From Syntrophomonadaceae bacterium (GTDB lineage Bacteria > Bacillota > Dethiobacteria > DTU022): DNA of 9,254 nt. Positions 5,432 to 9,254 of the stretch are shown one piece after another. The stretch is taken from contig SLSE01000160.1 in the NCBI GenBank assembly GCA_007130585.1, positions 1 to 9,254 of the forward strand, written 5' to 3'. Position 1 is the first letter of the stretch; every line of letters starts with the position of its first letter. Below the pieces are notes generated by a model that ran no database searches, had not been told where the DNA came from, and worked only from the letters and a program-made list of their open reading frames with translations. A program made the translations under genes and the position numbers.

Positions 5432-7975
5432 ATGGGGGTTTTCAAAGTGACTTCGCAATCCACGGTGCAAGAAAAACCAATCGGGATTATCCCCTTCGAT
5501 CATGAATGGCCTGTTTCTGACGGTCATATGGGCAAGAATACCTCTCCTTTTCCCAGGGTTAACCGTTTCATTAACCGCGTCCTTGAAACAGAATTCACCG
5601 TAGATCATCAGAGAGCCATCCTGGTAACCGAAGCTTATGAAAAATACGAGCATGAACCACAAATTATCAGGTGCGCTTTAGCCCTGGCCAATGTTCTTGA
5701 CAATGTGGAAATCAGCTTAACCGAGGACGAGTTGATTGCAGGTGAAATGGCGGCACCCATGAAAGCGGCGCCGATTTTTCCCGAGCACTCATATAACTGG
5801 GTAATGGATGAAATGAAAAACCACCCCTGGCACAAAAGGCTTCATGACCGTTACTACATCTCCAGGTTATCGGCAAAAAAACTTAAGAGCATCGAAAGCT
5901 ACTGGAAAGGAAAATCTATCGATGAGGCCATTATCTCTGAGCTGAGCGATGATGAGCTGAAAGGAACGAATGTCGGCCGGGGCTTTTACCTCCTTAATCT
6001 CTACATGTACGGGGGTATCGGACACGTCCAGGCTAATTACGAAAAACTCTTTGCCGGGGGCTTTTACGGCCTTAAGCAGGACATCCTGCAAAAGCTTGAA
6101 CACCTGGAACAAAAAGGTGAACCTGGCGGAGCAGAAGAAAACTTCTACAGGGCGGAATTGATTACTCTCGAAGCGGCGATGCGTTATTTCCGGCGTTACG
6201 CCGCACTGGCTGTTAAGATGGCCGAGCAGGAAAAATCGCCGCACAGGAAGCAGGAGCTTTATCTAATCGCTGATAACTGCCGGTGGGTTTCTACAAACCC
6301 ACCGAGAACCTTTCACGAGGCGCTGCAGCTTCTTTACCTGGCAACCACCATCCTCCTCATAGAAACCAACGGGCACTCGGTATCTATCGGCAGGTTCGAT
6401 CAGTTAATGGAACCTTTTTACCGCAGTGATATTGCCGGCGGTGAAACGACCAAGGAAGAAATCCAGGAACTAATCGAGATATACTTCATCAAGCACCTGT
6501 GGTGGACTAAGCTGAGAGACCGCCTGACTGTTATCGCCAATTCCGGCCGGGGCATGGGCGGGGACAGCATTACCCTGGGCGGCATCGACAGTGAGGGCAT
6601 TGATGCCACCAATGATTTAACTTTCATGTGTCTCGATGCCATCGCCCACACCAGGTCGGGGGTCCCCTGGATTGCCGTCCGCTGGCATGAGCATACCCCG
6701 TGGGAATTAAAAGTTAAAACAGTTAATGTGATCCGCATCGGCACCGGCCAGCCAAAAGTATTCAATGACCGGGCGGCCATACCCGCTTCGCTTCGCGCCG
6801 GCCGAACTCTGGAAGACTCCAGGAACTACCATGTCGTGGGTTGCGTCGAGATAGACTCCGGCGGAAAAGAATACGGCTGGCACGATGCCGCCTACTTTAA
6901 TATTGCAAAGATCCTGGAACTGGCCATCAACGACGGCAGGTGTATCGGCTGCGGCGAGCACTGCAACCGCTGGGAAGTTTGCGGTGAACTGGGCGCCCGC
7001 CTCGGGCCGCAAACAGGTAAACTTGCCGACTTCAGTTCGTTCGACCAGGTCATGGCCGCCTACAACCGGCAGATGGAATACTGGGTCGATCTGATGGTCA
7101 GGGGCATTGAGATCATGGACAAGATCCACCAGCGGTTAAAACCGCTGCCTTTTTTATCGACCCTGATCGATGACTGCACGGAAAAAGGTATTGATGTTTC
7201 CGCCGGCGGCGCCCGTTATAATTTCACCGGCCCACAGGCTGTGGGAGTGGGCACAACAGCCGACGGTATGGCGGCAATTAAACAGTTGGTTTTTGAAGAG
7301 AAAAAGATAACCGCAGATCGCCTGCTTAACGCCCTGGAAAACAACTGGGTTGGCGATGAGCCGCTTTATGCGCTTGTCAACAGCGACAAGGTCCATCATT
7401 ATGGGAACGATGATCTTTACGCCGACGAACTGGCCAGGTTTGCTACGGACACTTACTGCAGACACGTCGAAAACCGGCCAAATTGCCGGGGAGGGAAATA
7501 CCTGCCCGGCATTTATTCGGTTTCGGCGAATACCGCCCTGGGCCTGACCCAGTGGGCCTCTGCCGATGGCAGGGTGGCCCTGGAACCTGTATCGGATTGC
7601 CTGGGTCCCGTTCACACCCGGGCCGGTTCTCATGATACCAAAGGCCCCAGCGCCATTGTCAGGTCTGTAACCAGGCTGGACCATATCAGGGCGGCCAACG
7701 GAACCCTCCTCAACTGGAAATTCTCCCCTTCCTGCGTAACGGGAGAAACGGGCCGCAATAACCTGATTGCCCTGATTGATGTCTATTTCGACCTTAAGGG
7801 AATGCACAGCCAGTTCAATATTGTCAGCAGGGAAACCCTTGAACGCGCTCTCGAAAACCCCGAACAATACAGGTACCTGCTGGTCAGGGTTGCCGGCTAC
7901 AGCGCCTTCTTCGTTGAGCTGAGCAAGCCGTTGCAATACGATATTATGGGCAGAACGGAGTTATCATTTGACTGA
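5432..7975 (+). CDS. Glycyl radical enzyme of the dehydratase/lyase (PflD-like) class, substrate unknown
   Basis: 847 aa, typical for glycyl radical enzymes. Seen: the C-terminal glycyl-radical motif RVAGYSAFF with Gly822; the active-site thiyl Cys471 in VVGCVE with Glu473; Asp485, fourteen residues after the Cys, as in B12-independent glycerol dehydratase (Cys433/Glu435/Asp447); and GGIGHVQANYEKL with His198. Pyruvate formate-lyase has two adjacent Cys here, so this is an eliminase-type enzyme (dehydratase, C-N, C-S or similar lyase) rather than a true PFL. Oddity: after the catalytic block lies a cluster C504-x2-C507-x3-C511-x5-C517, which could bind a metal or Fe-S centre. Choline lyase, hydroxyproline dehydratase, isethionate lyase or arylacetate-type activity cannot be decided from sequence. 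The ATG start has AGGAA about 10 nt upstream; a GTG five codons in is an alternative. The activase overlaps its 3' end, and an SCP2-like gene precedes it. Confidence 0.93.
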   Translation: MGVFKVTSQSTVQEKPIGIIPFDHEWPVSDGHMGKNTSPFPRVNRFINRVLETEFTVDHQRAILVTEAYEKYEHEPQIIRCALALANVLDNVEISLTEDELIAGEMAAPMKAAPIFPEHSYNWVMDEMKNHPWHKRLHDRYYISRLSAKKLKSIESYWKGKSIDEAIISELSDDELKGTNVGRGFYLLNLYMYGGIGHVQANYEKLFAGGFYGLKQDILQKLEHLEQKGEPGGAEENFYRAELITLEAAMRYFRRYAALAVKMAEQEKSPHRKQELYLIADNCRWVSTNPPRTFHEALQLLYLATTILLIETNGHSVSIGRFDQLMEPFYRSDIAGGETTKEEIQELIEIYFIKHLWWTKLRDRLTVIANSGRGMGGDSITLGGIDSEGIDATNDLTFMCLDAIAHTRSGVPWIAVRWHEHTPWELKVKTVNVIRIGTGQPKVFNDRAAIPASLRAGRTLEDSRNYHVVGCVEIDSGGKEYGWHDAAYFNIAKILELAINDGRCIGCGEHCNRWEVCGELGARLGPQTGKLADFSSFDQVMAAYNRQMEYWVDLMVRGIEIMDKIHQRLKPLPFLSTLIDDCTEKGIDVSAGGARYNFTGPQAVGVGTTADGMAAIKQLVFEEKKITADRLLNALENNWVGDEPLYALVNSDKVHHYGNDDLYADELARFATDTYCRHVENRPNCRGGKYLPGIYSVSANTALGLTQWASADGRVALEPVSDCLGPVHTRAGSHDTKGPSAIVRSVTRLDHIRAANGTLLNWKFSPSCVTGETGRNNLIALIDVYFDLKGMHSQFNIVSRETLERALENPEQYRYLLVRVAGYSAFFVELSKPLQYDIMGRTELSFD

Positions 7976-8939
7976 TCGTATGGCACGGGGTTACGTCACC
8001 AATATTCAGCGCTTCACTGTCCACGACGGCCCGGGCATCCGCACGGGGGTTTTTTTAAAAGGCTGTCCCCTGCGCTGCAGGTGGTGCAGCAATCCGGAAA
8101 ATATCCGGCCCTATCCCGAGGTCGGCGTTTATCCTGACCGGTGTATCGGGATCGACAGGTGCGGGTTTTGTCTTTCCGCATGCCCCGAAAAAAAAACAGG
8201 CGTCCTTATAACCGAAAATAACCTGGTTACAGCCATCAACCGGGATGGATGCGCACGCTGCTTTTCCTGCGCCGGGGCCTGCCCGGCAAATGCCCTGATC
8301 GTCTGGGGCAAATTGTATACTGTCCGGGAAATAATTGAGGAGGTCCTCGAAGATCTTCCTTTTTACGCAAAATCGGGAGGCGGGGTTACCCTGTCAGGGG
8401 GAGATCCCCTGACCCAGTGGGAGTTTTCCCTGGAAATCCTGAAGGAATGCAGGAAACACGGCATTCATACCTGCCTGGAAACTGAACAGCATGTCAGTCC
8501 GCAGATCTTAAAAACCGTCTATCCCTATGTTGATATGGTAATTACCGATATAAAGCATATGGATTCTCAGAAGCACCGGGAGTACACCGGTGCAGGCAAT
8601 GAGCTAATCCTGCGCAATATCGCTGAAACGGCTAAAACCGGGATGCCGCTTATTATCCGCATCCCGGTGATCCCGGGCCATAACGACAACCCGGAAAACA
8701 TCGAAGCCACCGCCCGGTTCATTACGGGGACCCTGGAAACCCGCGTCAGGCAGGTACAGCTTCTTCCCTACCGGCCGCTGGGCACGGAAAAATACCACTC
8801 CCTGGGCCTGCCTTATGGCATGGAGAATTTCCGCCTTCCGGAACGGGAAGTATGGGAAAAGAGCATCCTCTCCCTTGCCGGGCAGCTAAAAAAGTACGGC
8901 ATACCCGCCGTTGCCGGCAGCAGCAGTCCGGCAGGGTAA
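7968..8939 (+). CDS. Radical-SAM glycyl radical enzyme activating protein
   Basis: 323 aa, PflA/activase family. It reductively cleaves S-adenosylmethionine to install the radical on Gly822 of the enzyme encoded just upstream. Seen: GPGIRTGVFLKGCPLRCRWC with the radical-SAM CxxxCxxC (Cys33, 37, 40); an inserted pair of ferredoxin-like [4Fe-4S] motifs, C59-x5-C65-x2-C68-x3-C72-P and C95-x2-C98-x2-C101-x3-C105-P; and the SAM-binding loop SGGDPL (143-148). Two extra clusters are the rule for activases of the dehydratase-type enzymes and absent from classical PflA, which agrees with the partner. Two motifs deviate: GGD instead of GGE, and LETEQHV in place of the usual ET/DT-x-G-Y/H segment. The start is TTG 7968 (GGAG at 7957-7960, 7 nt upstream), overlapping the preceding stop by 8 bp and implying translational coupling. 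An in-frame ATG at 7980 is less well placed. Confidence 0.94.
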   Translation: MTDRMARGYVTNIQRFTVHDGPGIRTGVFLKGCPLRCRWCSNPENIRPYPEVGVYPDRCIGIDRCGFCLSACPEKKTGVLITENNLVTAINRDGCARCFSCAGACPANALIVWGKLYTVREIIEEVLEDLPFYAKSGGGVTLSGGDPLTQWEFSLEILKECRKHGIHTCLETEQHVSPQILKTVYPYVDMVITDIKHMDSQKHREYTGAGNELILRNIAETAKTGMPLIIRIPVIPGHNDNPENIEATARFITGTLETRVRQVQLLPYRPLGTEKYHSLGLPYGMENFRLPEREVWEKSILSLAGQLKKYGIPAVAGSSSPAG

Positions 8940-8964
8940 TCATAATGAATGCCGGACAGCGGCT

Positions 8965-9204
8965 TTACTTTTCAACAACCCCGTACCCCGCTTTCCGGAC
9001 AGCTTCCTTCAATTCATCCAGGTCAACCTCAGCCGGACGATATTTTATCCGGGCCTTTTCCGAAGCAATGTCAACCGCTGCTTCGATAACACCTGCCGTG
9101 CTTTTAAGGCTTTCTTCAACCTGCCGGGCACAGTGCTCACAGGACATGCCGGAGATGGCGATTTCAGTAGCCCGGGGTTCTGTTTTGCCGGTGTTTTCGC
9201 TCAT
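8965..9204 (-). CDS. Heavy-metal-associated domain protein (CopZ/MerP-like metal chaperone)
   Basis: 79 aa, a single HMA domain after a short polar N-terminal tail. Seen: ISGMSCEHCARQVEESL with the metal-binding CxxC pair Cys22 and Cys25, then the predicted beta-alpha-beta pattern (GVIEAAVDIASEKARIKY) and a C-terminal helix ending in AGYGVVEK, typical of copper chaperones. Known for the family: it carries Cu(I), or another soft metal ion, to a P-type ATPase or regulator in the cytoplasm. The ATG has GGAGGAGG (9212-9219) 7 nt upstream. It converges with the activase gene, 25 bp apart, and no metal ATPase is visible in the window; one could lie beyond the right edge. Copper versus mercury or another metal cannot be decided. 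Confidence 0.93.
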   Translation of the reverse strand: MSENTGKTEPRATEIAISGMSCEHCARQVEESLKSTAGVIEAAVDIASEKARIKYRPAEVDLDELKEAVRKAGYGVVEK

Positions 9205-9227
9205 TAGCTTGCCTCCTCCACAGCTTA

Positions 9228-9233
9228 ATTATA
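9228..9233 (-). promoter_or_regulatory. -10 element of the HMA protein gene
   Basis: A consensus TATAAT on the minus strand, 24 nt upstream of the ATG. The best -35-like hexamer in view, TTGCAA (9253-9248), is only 14 bp away. The true -35 may lie partly outside the window, or the short spacing may mean activator-dependent control. Confidence 0.5.
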
Positions 9234-9253
9234 CTTACAACAATTACTTGCAA
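9234..9253 (-). repeat. Imperfect direct repeat upstream of the HMA gene
   Basis: On the minus strand TTGCAAGTA (9253-9245) and TTGTAAGTA (about 9240-9232) repeat with one mismatch at a 13-bp period, immediately upstream of and touching the -10. Possible metal-responsive regulator site; the window ends too soon to see whether more copies follow. Confidence 0.35.
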
Positions 9254-9254
9254 C

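Noticed and set aside
6707..7129. Minus-strand 140-aa reading frame
   Set aside because: Also antisense to the glycyl radical enzyme, over its catalytic Cys region; no ribosome binding site or family pattern.
7154..7936. Minus-strand 260-aa reading frame inside the glycyl radical enzyme gene
   Set aside because: Long only because of the dense coding on the opposite strand; no recognisable motif, while the plus-strand frame has clear family motifs throughout.
5432..7975. Pyruvate formate-lyase (formate acetyltransferase)
   Set aside because: PFL needs adjacent catalytic Cys-Cys; here the motif is Gly-Cys-Val-Glu with a downstream Asp, and the activase carries two extra ferredoxin clusters, both marks of the dehydratase/lyase branch.
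8908..8938. Terminator at the end of the activase gene (TGCCGG/CCGGCA hairpin)
   Set aside because: The 6-bp stem lies in coding sequence with a 10-nt loop and no following T-run; too weak to call.

Overview
The window holds seven protein-coding genes, one of them cut by the left edge, from what looks like an anaerobic bacterium. Base composition is balanced (about 50% G+C by eye). Ribosome binding sites are strong (GGAGG type), several promoters are near-consensus sigma-A/70 type, and three genes start with TTG behind a well-placed Shine-Dalgarno sequence. An oxygen-sensitive glycyl radical enzyme with its radical-SAM activase, a probable selenoprotein and a GTP-type PEP carboxykinase together suggest an anaerobic Bacillota (Peptococcaceae/Syntrophomonadales-like). 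That placement is inference; no marker gene is present.

Left part (1-1543): two divergent genes. On the minus strand is a membrane-anchored thioredoxin-like protein whose frame is interrupted by a single TGA at exactly the first Cys position of the CxxC motif (TGA-Ser-Ala-Cys). The frame stays open beyond it to the window edge, through a clear thioredoxin fold with the cis-Pro loop. A SECIS-like hairpin follows the TGA. The best reading is a UxxC selenoprotein. On the plus strand is a creatininase-family amidohydrolase.

Middle (1647-4842, minus strand): GTP-dependent PEP carboxykinase (pckG) and, upstream of it, a cyclopropane-fatty-acid synthase homologue (cfa). In cfa the conserved active-site Glu appears to be replaced by Lys. 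The 142-bp gap between cfa and pckG holds a near-consensus promoter, a 32-bp dyad over its -35 element, and an intrinsic terminator lying between that promoter and the pckG start.

Right part (5067-8939, plus strand): a compact three-gene operon, divergent from cfa. It encodes a small SCP2-like putative lipid/hydrophobic-ligand-binding protein, an 847-aa glycyl radical enzyme of the dehydratase/lyase type (GCVE motif plus a downstream Asp) carrying an unusual four-cysteine cluster, and its two-ferredoxin-cluster radical-SAM activase. The activase start overlaps the enzyme's stop. The substrate cannot be named from sequence. At the right edge a small heavy-metal-associated (CopZ/MerP-like) protein lies on the minus strand behind a TATAAT promoter and an imperfect direct repeat.

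No tRNA, rRNA, CRISPR array, insertion sequence or phage gene was seen. There is no gene-free stretch longer than about 225 bp.
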